Assembly: GCA_016707445.1 (NCBI GenBank)
Contig: JADJHR010000006.1
Coordinates: 248,001-312,000 of the forward strand
From: Rubrivivax sp.
Lineage (GTDB): Bacteria; Pseudomonadota; Gammaproteobacteria; Burkholderiales; Burkholderiaceae_C
DNA: 64,000 nucleotides
Reading direction: 5' to 3'
In this document: positions 10,971 to 19,642 of the stretch, piece after piece
Layout: each line of letters starts with the position of its first letter
How positions within the stretch are numbered: position 1 is the stretch's first letter
The notes under the pieces: generated by a model
Database searches by the model: none
What the model saw: only the letters and a program-made list of their open reading frames with translations
Told to the model about the DNA's origin: nothing
Program-made: the position numbers and the translations under genes

Positions 10971-12533
10971 ATGGACAACGACAAGCTGAACGGCGCCGAG
11001 TCTCTGGTGCAAACGCTGGCCGCCAGTGGCGTGACGATGTGCTTTGCCAACCCCGGCACCTCGGAGATGCACTTCGTTGCTGCGCTCGACCGCATCGCGG
11101 GCCCGCGCTGTGTGCTGGGGCTGTTCGAAGGCGTGGTCACCGGCGCGGCCGACGGCTACTACCGCATGTCCGGCACGCCCGCGGCCACGCTGCTGCACCT
11201 GGGCCCGGGGCTGGGCAACGGCCTGGCCAACCTGCACAACGCCGGCAAGGCGCGTTCGGGCATCGTCAACATCGTCGGTGACCATGCGCTGGCGCACGCG
11301 CGCTTCGAGTCACCGCTGAAGAGCGACGCCGCCGCCATCGCCGGCAGCGTGTCGCACTGGGTGCGCAGCAGTGCCAGCGCTGCCGACGTGGGGGCCGACG
11401 GCGCCGCTGCGGTGCAGGCCACGCGCGACGGTGCCGTGGGCCGCATCGCCACGCTGCTGTTGCCGGCCGACACTGCCTGGGGGGCGGGTGGCCGCGCTGC
11501 CGTGGCGACGCCGCGGCCGGCTGCGCCTGCGGTTGATGCCGATGCCGTGCAGGCCGCCGCGCGTGTGCTGCACCACCTGGGGCCGCGCGCGGTGCTGCTG
11601 CTGGGTGCCGGTGGTTCTGGCAGTGCGCAGGCGCAGCATCTGGCCGTGGCAATTGCCGCCAAGACCGGTTGCCGGCTGCTGGCCGAGTTCTACAACGCAC
11701 GCATGCCGGGCGGTCGTGGCCGGCCGCAAATTGACCGCCTGCCGTACATGGTGGACGCCGCGCTGGCACGTCTGGCCGGCGCCGAAGCGCTGGTGCTGGC
11801 CGGCGCGCCGGAGCCGATCGGCTTTTTCGCCTACCCGGACAAGCCGTCGCAGCTGAAGCCGCCGGGTGCGTCGCTGCTGACGCTGGCCGCGCCGCAGCAG
11901 GACGTGCCTGCCGCCCTGCAGGCGCTGGCCGATGCGCTGGACGTCACACTGGTGCCGTTGGCGTCGCGCGCTGCGCCTGTCGCGCCGGCGGGCGCGCTGA
12001 CGCCCGATCACATCGCCGCCGCCATCGCGCTGACCCTGCCCGAGCAGGCGGTGGTGATCGATGAAGGCGTGACCACCGGCCGTGGCCTGGCCGCGGCCAT
12101 GGGCGCGGCCGCACCGCACGACTGGCTGGCGGTGATGGGCGGCGCCATCGGCTGGGGCCTGCCCGGCGCGGTGGGCGCGGCCCTGGGCGCGCCCGGGCGA
12201 CCGGTGCTGGCGCTGGAAGGCGACGGCAGTGCGATGTACACGCTGCAGGCCTTGTGGACGATGGCGCGCGAGCAGTTGCCCGTGGTGGTGCTGGTGTTCG
12301 CCAACCGCGCCTACCGCATCCTGCAGGGGGAACTGCTGGGCGTGGGTGCCACCCTCAGTGGCCAGAAGGCGGCCGACATGCTCAGCCTGGAACGGCCGGC
12401 ACTGGACTGGGTGTCGCTGGCGCGCGGCCATGGCGTGCCCGGCATTCGGGTCGAAAGCGCCGAAGCCCTGGTCAAGGCCTTGCGTGACGGTTTTGCCAGC
12501 CACGCGCCTTGCCTGATCGAGGCGGTGTTGTAG
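10971..12533 (+). CDS. Thiamine-diphosphate-dependent enzyme, acetolactate synthase-like
   Basis: A 520-residue protein of the pyruvate oxidase/acetolactate synthase/benzoylformate decarboxylase family. The N-terminal PYR domain has NPGTSEMHF and the activating glutamate in LFEGVVTGAADGYYRM. A central Rossmann-like domain follows. The C-terminal PP domain has the ThDP/Mg motif GDGSAMYTLQALWTMAREQ with the downstream Asn in FANRAYRIL. The AGGA site at 10963 supports the ATG at 10971 over an in-frame TTG at 10959. It is not IlvB proper, because no regulatory subunit follows and the sequence is shorter than IlvB. Products cannot be assigned, but a decarboxylase or carboligase acting on a 2-oxo acid is likely. 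Pairs with the upstream serine hydrolase. Confidence 0.85.
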   Translation: MDNDKLNGAESLVQTLAASGVTMCFANPGTSEMHFVAALDRIAGPRCVLGLFEGVVTGAADGYYRMSGTPAATLLHLGPGLGNGLANLHNAGKARSGIVNIVGDHALAHARFESPLKSDAAAIAGSVSHWVRSSASAADVGADGAAAVQATRDGAVGRIATLLLPADTAWGAGGRAAVATPRPAAPAVDADAVQAAARVLHHLGPRAVLLLGAGGSGSAQAQHLAVAIAAKTGCRLLAEFYNARMPGGRGRPQIDRLPYMVDAALARLAGAEALVLAGAPEPIGFFAYPDKPSQLKPPGASLLTLAAPQQDVPAALQALADALDVTLVPLASRAAPVAPAGALTPDHIAAAIALTLPEQAVVIDEGVTTGRGLAAAMGAAAPHDWLAVMGGAIGWGLPGAVGAALGAPGRPVLALEGDGSAMYTLQALWTMAREQLPVVVLVFANRAYRILQGELLGVGATLSGQKAADMLSLERPALDWVSLARGHGVPGIRVESAEALVKALRDGFASHAPCLIEAVL

Positions 12534-12542
12534 TTGCCCGAG

Positions 12543-13775
12543 TCAAGCCGGCGTGCCGTCTCGGATCGACATGCCCCAGGTCCAGTTGCGCGGCACGAAA
12601 AAGCCGGCCGCGTTCAGCAGGCCGGCGTAGGTGCGGAACTCCTGCATCGTGAGCAATGTCGACACGTCCTGGTAGGGCCGCAGCCCGGCGTTGTTCTGCC
12701 ACAGGCCTGCAGGCTGGAACACGGTCAGCGGCAGGCCGTCGCCGGCTTCCATCTCGTTGGCCGTCAGTGCGCCGAAGGCGGCGTTGCGGTGGGATTCGGC
12801 GTTATGGTGCACCCGCCTGAAGGGCCCCTGCGCACCCATCTCGGTGTTCAACAGGTTGATGCAGCGCAGGATGCGCGGCGTGATGTTGCCCATGTCGGGG
12901 TGCTCGTCGCGCGCGAAGTCGGCCGGCCTGCCCTGGCCCGGCCTGCGCAACTGCCCGGTGTTGCTGCTCATGTCCAGCACCCGATCCAGGTTGCTGCCGC
13001 TGGCAAAGTGCTGACCCGGCTGCGGCGCCTTGCCGCTGAAGGCCAGACCGTCCTTGGTGACGTCGCCCACCAGGCGGTTGCCGTAGTTGCCCCAGCGCGG
13101 GCAGACGGCCATCAGGTCGTAGTCGCCGGTCATCGGCCGGTTGCCGGCGCCGACCTCGGACGAGGTCATCACCTCCAGCGGCACGTGCCTGACCATGTCC
13201 GCCGCCGCGCTCAGGCTGGCATGGGCGGCGGCGTCCTGCGTCAGCACCTGGATGCCGTAGTTGCCGTCGCTGCGACGCAGCGCCCGAAAGACGAACGCCT
13301 TGCCGTCGCCACTGCGCTGCGCCCACATCATGTAGTCGCCCGACTTGGTGCCGGGCACCGCCTCCAGCCGCTGGATGGCGGTGCGCGCCGGGCTTTCGCA
13401 TGACCGCGTCAGCTGCATCTGCAGCTCGGTGAAGCTCAGCACCAGCGGGCACCTGCCAGCAAAGTTGCCGTTCAGGCCCTGGTCGTTGGCCCGTGTGCCC
13501 TGCGCGGCCTTGATCTCGTCGGCGCCCACCTTGCTGTACTGGCCGAGGTAGGGCACGAATCCGGCCTGCGGCCCCCAGTCCGAGCTCTTGCCCTTGACGT
13601 GGAAGTTCTTGGTCGGGTAGCCCCTTTCGATCCAGCGCAGCGACCAGGGCCCGGTGGAGCGGAAGATGATCACCTCGTCCAGCCGCTCGGCGACGCGCAC
13701 ACAGGCCTGCATGTCTGGCAGCGACATGCCGTTGTCCACATGGCCATGGGACGGGGTCAGTCCGAAGACGGGCAT
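12543..13775 (-). CDS. Edema factor/CyaA/ExoY-type (class II) adenylyl cyclase domain protein
   Basis: A 410-residue protein whose whole length reads as the catalytic domain of the secreted adenylyl-cyclase toxins. Key elements: IIFRSTGPWSLRWIE then TKNFHVKGKSSDWGPQAGFVP at residues 36-75, matching the CyaA/EF core TKGL-VHAKSSDWG-QAGYIP with Lys56 and Lys63 as the phosphate-binding lysines; TGDYDLMAVCPRW with Asp218 and Asp220 as the metal-binding aspartates; DMGNITPRILRCINLLN then VHHNAESHR (His324) as the nucleotide-binding switch. The catalytic His of CyaA/EF is Lys61 here. There is no signal peptide, RTX repeat or pore-forming part. No secretion genes lie nearby; neighbours are a convergent ThDP enzyme and a divergent MFS exporter. 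Function as a nucleotidyl cyclase is a family-based inference. Confidence 0.85.
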   Translation of the reverse strand: MPVFGLTPSHGHVDNGMSLPDMQACVRVAERLDEVIIFRSTGPWSLRWIERGYPTKNFHVKGKSSDWGPQAGFVPYLGQYSKVGADEIKAAQGTRANDQGLNGNFAGRCPLVLSFTELQMQLTRSCESPARTAIQRLEAVPGTKSGDYMMWAQRSGDGKAFVFRALRRSDGNYGIQVLTQDAAAHASLSAAADMVRHVPLEVMTSSEVGAGNRPMTGDYDLMAVCPRWGNYGNRLVGDVTKDGLAFSGKAPQPGQHFASGSNLDRVLDMSSNTGQLRRPGQGRPADFARDEHPDMGNITPRILRCINLLNTEMGAQGPFRRVHHNAESHRNAAFGALTANEMEAGDGLPLTVFQPAGLWQNNAGLRPYQDVSTLLTMQEFRTYAGLLNAAGFFVPRNWTWGMSIRDGTPA

Positions 13776-13893
13776 CTCGACTCCTGCGCTCGAGCGAGGT
13801 TCATGCTAACCAGCACCGCCCCACGTTCCCAGTGCTGCCGGCCGTGAATAGTCACGCCGGCTTGAGGCAAGATCGCGGGGCGGCCAGCCCGGC

Positions 13894-15354
13894 TTGCGTG
13901 TCTTCGATCTCCCCTTTGCTGCCCATCCGCCTGCCGGCCCAGGCCGCCGACCTGCCGTGAACCAGACTCGGGCCCTCACCCTGGTGGTGGCGGCGGCGCT
14001 GTTCATGGAAAGCCTGGTCAGCACGGTGATCGCCACTTCGCTGGCGGCGATGGCGGCCGACCTGAAGGTCGACCCGCTGACCCTGAAGCTGGCATTCACC
14101 GCCTACTACGTGGCGCTGGCGATGTTCATCCCGATCAGCGGCTGGTGTGCCGACCGCTTCGGCGCCAAGACCGTGTTCGCGTCGGCGATCGCCGTGTTCA
14201 CGCTGGCCTCGGTGGCCTGCGCGCTGGCCTGGGACCTGCCCAGCCTGATCGCCGGGCGCTTCTGCCAGGGGCTGGGCGGCGCGATGATGTTGCCGGTGGG
14301 CCGCTTGATCCTGCTGCGCGCGATCGCCAAGCGAGACATGGTGGCAGCGATGGCCTGGCTGAGCATCCCGACGCTGTTCGCGCCGATCATGGGCCCGCCG
14401 GTGGGGGGTTTCATCACCACCTACTACCACTGGCGCGGCATCTTCTGGCTGAACGTGCCGGTGGGGGTGGTCGGGCTGCTGCTGGCGCTGGCCCTGGTGC
14501 CGCAGGTCAGGGCCGAACGCATGCAGCCGCTGGACTGGACCGGCTTCGTGCTGACCGGGCTGGGCCTGTCGTTGACCATCGTCGGCTTCACGCTGGCCGG
14601 CCGTGGCAGTGGCGGCGCCTGGACATCGGCGCTGCTCACGCTCACCGGCAGCGCGCTGCTGCTGGCCTACGTCAGGCACGCACGGCGAGTCGAACACCCG
14701 ATCATCGACCTCAGTCTGCTGCACATCGCCAGCTTTCGCATCTCGCTGCTGGGCGGGCTGCTGTTTCGTGTCGCCGTGGGCGCGCTGCCCTTTCTGCTGC
14801 CGCTGATGCTGCAGGTGGGCTTTGGCCTGACGGCCTTCGCGTCCGGCCTGCTGACCTTTGCGGCAGCCGTGGGCGCCGTGACCATGAAGCTCACCGCCGG
14901 CCCGATCCTGCGCCGCTACGGGTTCCGCCAGGTGCTGTGTGTCAATGCGCTGATCAGCAGCGCCATGATGGCCGCCATCGCCGGCTTCAGCGCGCACACG
15001 CCGCACGCGCTGATCGTGGCCGTGCTTCTGCTGGGGGGCTTCTTTCGGTCGCTGCAGTTCACCAGCCTGAACACGCTGGGATTCGCCGACATCGAGCTGT
15101 CGCAGATGAGCCGGGCGACTTCGTTCGTGGCGGTGGTGCAGCAGTTGTCGCTGTCGGTCGGCGTGGCGCTGGCGGCGCTGCTGCTGGACCTGTTTCGCAG
15201 CAGCGCCGGGCGCACGACGTTGCAGGCCGGAGACTTCAGCCGCGCGTTTCTGGCGATCGGCCTGGTCGCGCTGCTGCCGCTGCTGATGTACCGCCGCCTG
15301 GCGCCCGATGCCGGCGCCGAGGTGTCGGGTCATGGGCGCAGCGAAACGATCTGA
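13894..15354 (+). CDS. MFS drug/exporter of the DHA2 (14-TM) type
   Basis: A 486-residue integral membrane transporter with about 14 hydrophobic helices. Family signatures are motif A-like GWCADRFGAKTVF after TM2 and motif C-like LGGAMMLPVGRLILLRA, with GPPVGGFITTYYHWRGIFWLNVPVG typical of EmrB/DHA2 exporters. A GTG at 13957 immediately before the first helix (NQTRALTLVVAAALFMESL) is an alternative start; the 21 residues upstream of it are Pro/Ala-rich and may be untranslated. It is divergent from the adenylyl-cyclase-like gene across about 118 bp. Substrate unknown; a multidrug or metabolite exporter driven by protons is likely. Confidence 0.9.
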   Translation: MRVFDLPFAAHPPAGPGRRPAVNQTRALTLVVAAALFMESLVSTVIATSLAAMAADLKVDPLTLKLAFTAYYVALAMFIPISGWCADRFGAKTVFASAIAVFTLASVACALAWDLPSLIAGRFCQGLGGAMMLPVGRLILLRAIAKRDMVAAMAWLSIPTLFAPIMGPPVGGFITTYYHWRGIFWLNVPVGVVGLLLALALVPQVRAERMQPLDWTGFVLTGLGLSLTIVGFTLAGRGSGGAWTSALLTLTGSALLLAYVRHARRVEHPIIDLSLLHIASFRISLLGGLLFRVAVGALPFLLPLMLQVGFGLTAFASGLLTFAAAVGAVTMKLTAGPILRRYGFRQVLCVNALISSAMMAAIAGFSAHTPHALIVAVLLLGGFFRSLQFTSLNTLGFADIELSQMSRATSFVAVVQQLSLSVGVALAALLLDLFRSSAGRTTLQAGDFSRAFLAIGLVALLPLLMYRRLAPDAGAEVSGHGRSETI

Positions 15355-15358
15355 GAGG

Positions 15359-15943
15359 CTACAGCGCGAAGCGCGGGTCGAAGGCCTTGACGCGGGCCTG
15401 GAGGCGATCGAGGTCGTCGTCGAGCCGACTCCATTCGAAGCCCTCGGGCTCCTGCGGCGGTCGTGATTTCTCGAACGACCCGTGACCCACCACGTTGTCG
15501 CGCGGGATACCGTGGCGCCGCCGGATGTCGAAGACCAGTTGCGACACCGCGTCGTACTGCCAGGCGGTGTACCCGTATTGTTTGTGATTGCGCCAGAGCT
15601 CGATCCCGATCGAGTAGTCGTTGTGCGACCTTGCCTGGTTGGCCACCATCTCCTCGGGCACCATGGCCAGGATCTCACCCGCATCTCGGCCGATGATGTA
15701 GTGGATCGACACGCTGCGGCCGTCACCCGGGTTGGCCAGGTAGTTCACCGTATTGGCATATTTGGTGGTGCCGCTGTCGGTATCGTGCAGCACGATCTCG
15801 GTGATCTTGCCGCCAGCCGGACGGGGACGCTTGAACTTGGCATTGCGCATGCGCACCAGTGCCAGCGCAGGCAGGCATTCATTGATCATTTGCGCTTCGT
15901 CAGGAACATCAAACCGGTCGGCCATGCGATTCTCCAGCGGCAT
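15359..15943 (-). CDS. N-acetylmuramoyl-L-alanine amidase (Amidase_2 fold)
   Basis: A 194-residue peptidoglycan amidase. Amidase_2/PGRP landmarks are a first zinc histidine in IVLHDTD (His53), SIHYIIGRD (His81), the YSIGIELW strand with Glu115, and the GHGSFEKSRPPQEP loop containing His154 and Lys159. No signal peptide is seen, so it may be cytoplasmic (recycling) or phage-endolysin-like. It is shorter and more divergent than AmpD proper. The gene ends 4 bp from the convergent MFS gene. An alternative ATG lies six codons inside. ampG, which imports anhydromuropeptides, is in the window but 21 kb away. Confidence 0.85.
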   Translation of the reverse strand: MPLENRMADRFDVPDEAQMINECLPALALVRMRNAKFKRPRPAGGKITEIVLHDTDSGTTKYANTVNYLANPGDGRSVSIHYIIGRDAGEILAMVPEEMVANQARSHNDYSIGIELWRNHKQYGYTAWQYDAVSQLVFDIRRRHGIPRDNVVGHGSFEKSRPPQEPEGFEWSRLDDDLDRLQARVKAFDPRFAL

Positions 15944-16133
15944 CGTGCGGAAGCGATGATCGGCCGTCGTGCCGGCGCCATCAACTGACGCCTTAGGGAT
16001 CGTCCGGACGAGGCGAATGATCGTGGGCCACCTTCTGCTGCGTCACCTGCTGCCGTCGAAGTAGGCAGCTGACATGACCCCTGAACCCGCGGCCCGCTGA
16101 CCGGCGCCACCTGCCCTCAACCCCAGCCGGGGT
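15944..16133. other. Non-coding gap
   Basis: A 190-bp stretch between the start of the amidase gene and the stop of the sigma-factor gene, both on the minus strand. It should hold the amidase promoter. I see no convincing coding frame, terminator hairpin or repeat. Confidence 0.3.
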
Positions 16134-17429
16134 TCATTCTTGCTCCGGCGCACACGCCGCCGCACGCTGCAGCAGCAACTCGCGCTCGCGTGCATTCCGG
16201 GTCAGCGCAGCCGCGCGCTCGAAGTCGGACCGCGCCTCGAGCGGCCGGCCCAGCTTGAACAGCAGGTCGGCGCGCACGCTGGGCAGCCAGTGGTACTGGT
16301 GCAGCGCCGGCTCGGCCAGCAGGGCGTCGACCAGCGGCAGCGCCGCCGCCGGGCCATAGGCCATGCCCACGGCGACGGCGCGGTTCAGCGCGACCACGGG
16401 CGATGGCAGCACCTGCGCCAGCGCGTCGTACAGCGACACGATGTGCAGCCAGTCGGTGTCGGCGGCGTGCACGGCACGCGCATGGCAGGCTGCGATGCCC
16501 GCCTGCAGTGCGTAGGGGCCGAGCCCGACGCCACGCTGCGCCAGCTGCCCGGACTTGTCGAGTGCCGTCAGGCCGCGGTGGATCAACAGCCGGTCCCAGC
16601 GGCTGCGGTCCTGATCGGTCAGCAGCACCGGGCGGCCCTGAGCGTCGGTGCGCGCACCCAGGCGGGACGCCTGCAGTTCCAGCAGCGCCAGCAGGCCCAG
16701 CACCTCAGCCTCGTCGGGCATCAGCGCAGCCAGCATGCGGGCCAGACGCAGCGCCTCGTCGCACAGCGCCGGACGCATCCAGTCGTCGCCCGCGGTGGCG
16801 GCATAGCCTTCGTTGAAGACCAGGTAGACGACCTCGAGCACCGCATCGAGACGGCGTGCACGCTCGGCCGCGCGCGGCACCTCGAACGGCACGCGCGCCG
16901 CGGCCAGCGTGCGCTTGGCGCGCACGATGCGTTGCGCGATCGTCGGTTCGCCGACCAGAAAGGCGCGCGCGATCTCGTCGGTGCCCAGGCCGCCCAGCAG
17001 GCGCAGCGTCAGCGCCACCCGTCCCTCGGGCGACAGCAGCGGGTGGCAGGCGGTGAAGATCAACCGCAGCAGGTCGTCACCGATGTCGTCCTGGCGTGCG
17101 GCGTCCAGCGCATCAACGAAGTCGGGCACCACGCCGGCTTGCAGCGCGTCGAGATCGCCGGCCAGTTCGTCGTGCTTGCGCGACTGCATCTGCTGCTGGC
17201 GCAGGCGGTCCAGCGCACGGTGCTTGGCGGTGGTCATCAGCCAGGCGCCCGGGTTGTGCGGGATGCCGTCTTCGGGCCAATGTTCGAGTGCGGCCACCAG
17301 CGCGTCCTGCGCCAGCTCCTCGGCCAGGCCGAGGTCGCGCACCAGTCGGGCCACGCCGGCCGTGATCTTGGCGGCCTCGATGCGCCACACCGCGGCAATG
17401 GCCTGGCGCGTGGCGGCATGCGGGTCCAT
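16134..17429 (-). CDS. ECF RNA polymerase sigma factor, ECF42 (DGPF-associated) type
   Basis: A 431-residue sigma factor, more than twice the size of a simple ECF. The N-terminus has a sigma-2 region (ELAQDALVAALEHWPEDGIP, then NPGAWLMTTAKHRALDRLR). Sigma-4 (LTLRLLGGLGTDEIARAFLVGEPTIAQRIVRAKR) lies near residues 140-175. A helical C-terminal extension of about 250 residues (VYLVFNEGYAA... and repeated helix pairs of TPR character) is diagnostic of the ECF42 group. In that group the extension is needed for activity and no membrane anti-sigma factor is present. It lies 15 bp downstream of two DGPF/YCII-domain genes on the same strand, the expected partner arrangement. The target promoter is unknown. 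Confidence 0.9.
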   Translation of the reverse strand: MDPHAATRQAIAAVWRIEAAKITAGVARLVRDLGLAEELAQDALVAALEHWPEDGIPHNPGAWLMTTAKHRALDRLRQQQMQSRKHDELAGDLDALQAGVVPDFVDALDAARQDDIGDDLLRLIFTACHPLLSPEGRVALTLRLLGGLGTDEIARAFLVGEPTIAQRIVRAKRTLAAARVPFEVPRAAERARRLDAVLEVVYLVFNEGYAATAGDDWMRPALCDEALRLARMLAALMPDEAEVLGLLALLELQASRLGARTDAQGRPVLLTDQDRSRWDRLLIHRGLTALDKSGQLAQRGVGLGPYALQAGIAACHARAVHAADTDWLHIVSLYDALAQVLPSPVVALNRAVAVGMAYGPAAALPLVDALLAEPALHQYHWLPSVRADLLFKLGRPLEARSDFERAAALTRNARERELLLQRAAACAPEQE

Positions 17430-17444
17430 CGGTTTCAGGTCGCC

Positions 17445-17861
17445 TCAGCCGCGATCGGATTCGAGCCGGCGGAACCGCTCGGCGGCCGGCAGCCCGCCGA
17501 AGTCGTCCAGCTCGTACAGCGGCCGCACCTCGATCTCGGCCGGCTGTCCATCGCCGAACGGTGCCGGAAAGCGGCTTGACCAGGCCATGGCCTCGTCGCG
17601 CGAGCGCACCTGGATCAGCGTATAGCCGGCCACCAGTTCCTTGGATTCGGTGAACGGGCCGTCGACCACATGGCGCTGGCCGTCGGTGCCATAGCGGATG
17701 CGCCAGGCCTCGCGCGTGGGCTTCAGGCCGTTGGCGTAGAGCAGCACGCCGGCGGCGGCCAGTTCCTCGTGGAAGCTGGCCATCGCGGCCATCAGGCTGT
17801 CGTCGGGCAGCGTGCCCGATTCACTGGTGGCGTTGCCACGGACGATGATCATCACGCGCAT
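17445..17861 (-). CDS. YCII/DGPF-domain protein (ECF42 partner)
   Basis: A 138-residue ferredoxin-like-fold protein. The N-terminal strand MRVMIIVRGN and the signature VVDGPFTESKELVAGYTLIQV identify the YCII-related DGPF family. The rest reads GVLLYANGLKPTREAWRIRY and a C-terminal extension. DGPF genes recurrently sit next to ECF42 sigma factors and are regarded as their targets or functional partners. Here it is 15 bp upstream of the sigma gene and 89 bp downstream of a second DGPF gene. Enzymatic role unknown. Confidence 0.88.
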   Translation of the reverse strand: MRVMIIVRGNATSESGTLPDDSLMAAMASFHEELAAAGVLLYANGLKPTREAWRIRYGTDGQRHVVDGPFTESKELVAGYTLIQVRSRDEAMAWSSRFPAPFGDGQPAEIEVRPLYELDDFGGLPAAERFRRLESDRG

Positions 17862-17950
17862 GGGGCTCTCCTTGGATCGGCTGCGGGCAGCGCCGCTTGC
17901 GGCACCTCATCACACGACGATCGGCGGCGGGCATGCTCGACAGCGCCGGT

Positions 17951-18310
17951 TCAGGAGGACTCATAGCAGACCCCGGTCTCGCGCACTTCCACCGTGCTCC
18001 AATGCGCGGCCGGGCATTCGGCGGCGATGGCCAGCGCCTGCTCGCGCGTGGGCACGTCGATCAGGAAGAAGCCGCCGACCATCTCCTTGCTTTCGGCGAA
18101 GGGCCCGTCCACCACGCTGCGACGACCGTCGCGCATCTGCAGCCGCACGCCTTCGCGGCTGTGTGCCAGCGCACTGCTGTTCATCAACACGCCGCGCTGC
18201 TGCAGCGCGCTGCCGAAATCCAGCATCTGTTGATAGGCCTCGCGGCCGGCGGCCTCGCCTCGCTCGCTGCGCTGGTCCAGGGGTTCGACGATCAACAGCA
18301 TGTAGGGCAT
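17951..18310 (-). CDS. Second YCII/DGPF-domain protein
   Basis: A 119-residue YCII-family protein with MPYMLLIVEP at the N-terminus and SVVDGPFAESKEMVGGFFLIDV as the DGPF signature. Its helix (REAYQQMLDFGSALQQRGVLMNSSAL) and the C-terminal WSTVEVRE strand complete the compact fold, shorter than its neighbour. First gene of the three-gene DGPF-DGPF-ECF42 unit. An 87-bp gap separates it from the divergent CoA-transferase gene and should carry the operon promoter. Confidence 0.88.
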   Translation of the reverse strand: MPYMLLIVEPLDQRSERGEAAGREAYQQMLDFGSALQQRGVLMNSSALAHSREGVRLQMRDGRRSVVDGPFAESKEMVGGFFLIDVPTREQALAIAAECPAAHWSTVEVRETGVCYESS

Positions 18311-18397
18311 GGATCAAGACCGGTGGGTGAAACGAAGGCCGCGATTCTTCCACCGCCGGCGTCTGCCGGCGAGTGTCCGATGCGGCATCATGGTCCC

Positions 18398-19642
18398 ATG
18401 ACCTACCCCTTGCTGGCCCCGCTGCGGGTGATCGAAAGCTCGGCCTTCATCGCCGCCCCGCTGGCCGGGCTGGCGCTGGCGCAGTTCGGTGCCGACGTGA
18501 TCCGCGTCGATCTGATCGGCGGTGGCATCGACTACGCGCGGCTGCCGCGCATGCCGAATGCGCAGGGACGGGGTCGCAGTCTGTACTGGGCCGGCCTGAA
18601 CAAGGGCAAGCGCTCGCTGGCGGTCAACCTGCGCCGGCCCGAGGGGCGTGAGCTGGTGCAGGCGCTGGTCACCGCGCCGGGCGGCGATGGCGGTGTGCTG
18701 CTGACCAACATCGGCACGCCCTGGCTGGCCCATGAGCTGCTGGCGCAGCGCCGACCCGACCTCATCAGCTGCACCATCCAGGGCAACGGCGACGGCAGCA
18801 CGGCGGTCGACTACACGGTCAACAGCGTCACTGGCTACCCCTACAGCACGGGCGGCGGCTCGCCCGGGCGGCCGGTCAACCACGTGCTGCCGGCCTGGGA
18901 CATCGCCTGCGCCTACCAGGCGGCACTGGCCGTCAGTGCGGCGCTGCAGCGCCGCCAGCGCAGCGGCCAGGGCGCCGAGCTGAAGATCGCGCTGTCGGAC
19001 ATCGGCTTAGGGCTGCTGTCGCACCTGGGCGTGCTGGCCGAGGCCGAGCTGCTGCAGCAAGAGCGGCCGAGCCTGGGCAACCACATCTACGGCGCCTTCG
19101 GCCGCGACTTCGGCTGTGCCGACGGCCGCCGCGTGATGGTGGCGGCGATCTCGGCCAACCAGTGGACCAGCCTGGTGCGCGCCTGCGGCCTGCAGGCCGA
19201 GGTGGCCGCGCTGCAGGCCCGTCTGAATCTGGATCTGGACGATGAGGCCGGGCGTTATGCCGCCCGCGAGGCGCTGGCGGCCTTGTTCGAGCCCTGGTTC
19301 GCCGCCCGCCCCAGCGACGAGGTGGCGCGCGCACTGGACAGCCAGCGTGTCACCTGGGGCCCCTATCGCAGCGTGCAGCAGGGGCTGGCCGAGGACCCGC
19401 GCTTCAGCCTGCACAACCCGATGTTCGAGACACAGGACACACCCGGCATCGGCCGCCACCTGGCGGCCGGGTCACCGGTGCGCATGCCCGGCGAAGACCG
19501 CCAGCAGACACCGCCGGCGCCGCTGCTGGGCACGCACACCGACGACGTGCTGGCCCAGGTGCTGGGCCTGAGTGCCGCGGCCATCGGTGCGCTGCACGAT
19601 CGTGGCATCGTCGCCGGGCCCGAGCGCGACCCGACGGCCTGA
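18398..19642 (+). CDS. CaiB/BaiF CoA-transferase family protein, 2-methylfumaryl-CoA isomerase-like
   Basis: A 414-residue class III CoA-transferase family member. The N-terminus LRVIESSAFIAAPLAGLALAQFGADVIRVD, the GLNKGKRSLAVNLRRPEGREL segment and the LLTNIG strand are typical. The catalytic Asp of the family is expected in the PAWDIACAYQ region. The GGGIDYARLPRMPN feature recalls proteins annotated as 2-methylfumaryl-CoA isomerase or mesaconyl-CoA C1-C4 transferase, but that substrate is my recollection, not proven. The start at 18398 (MTYPLLAPLRVIESS) fits the family; a second in-frame ATG lies six codons upstream. It is monocistronic and convergent with a LuxR-type gene. Confidence 0.82.
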   Translation: MTYPLLAPLRVIESSAFIAAPLAGLALAQFGADVIRVDLIGGGIDYARLPRMPNAQGRGRSLYWAGLNKGKRSLAVNLRRPEGRELVQALVTAPGGDGGVLLTNIGTPWLAHELLAQRRPDLISCTIQGNGDGSTAVDYTVNSVTGYPYSTGGGSPGRPVNHVLPAWDIACAYQAALAVSAALQRRQRSGQGAELKIALSDIGLGLLSHLGVLAEAELLQQERPSLGNHIYGAFGRDFGCADGRRVMVAAISANQWTSLVRACGLQAEVAALQARLNLDLDDEAGRYAAREALAALFEPWFAARPSDEVARALDSQRVTWGPYRSVQQGLAEDPRFSLHNPMFETQDTPGIGRHLAAGSPVRMPGEDRQQTPPAPLLGTHTDDVLAQVLGLSAAAIGALHDRGIVAGPERDPTA

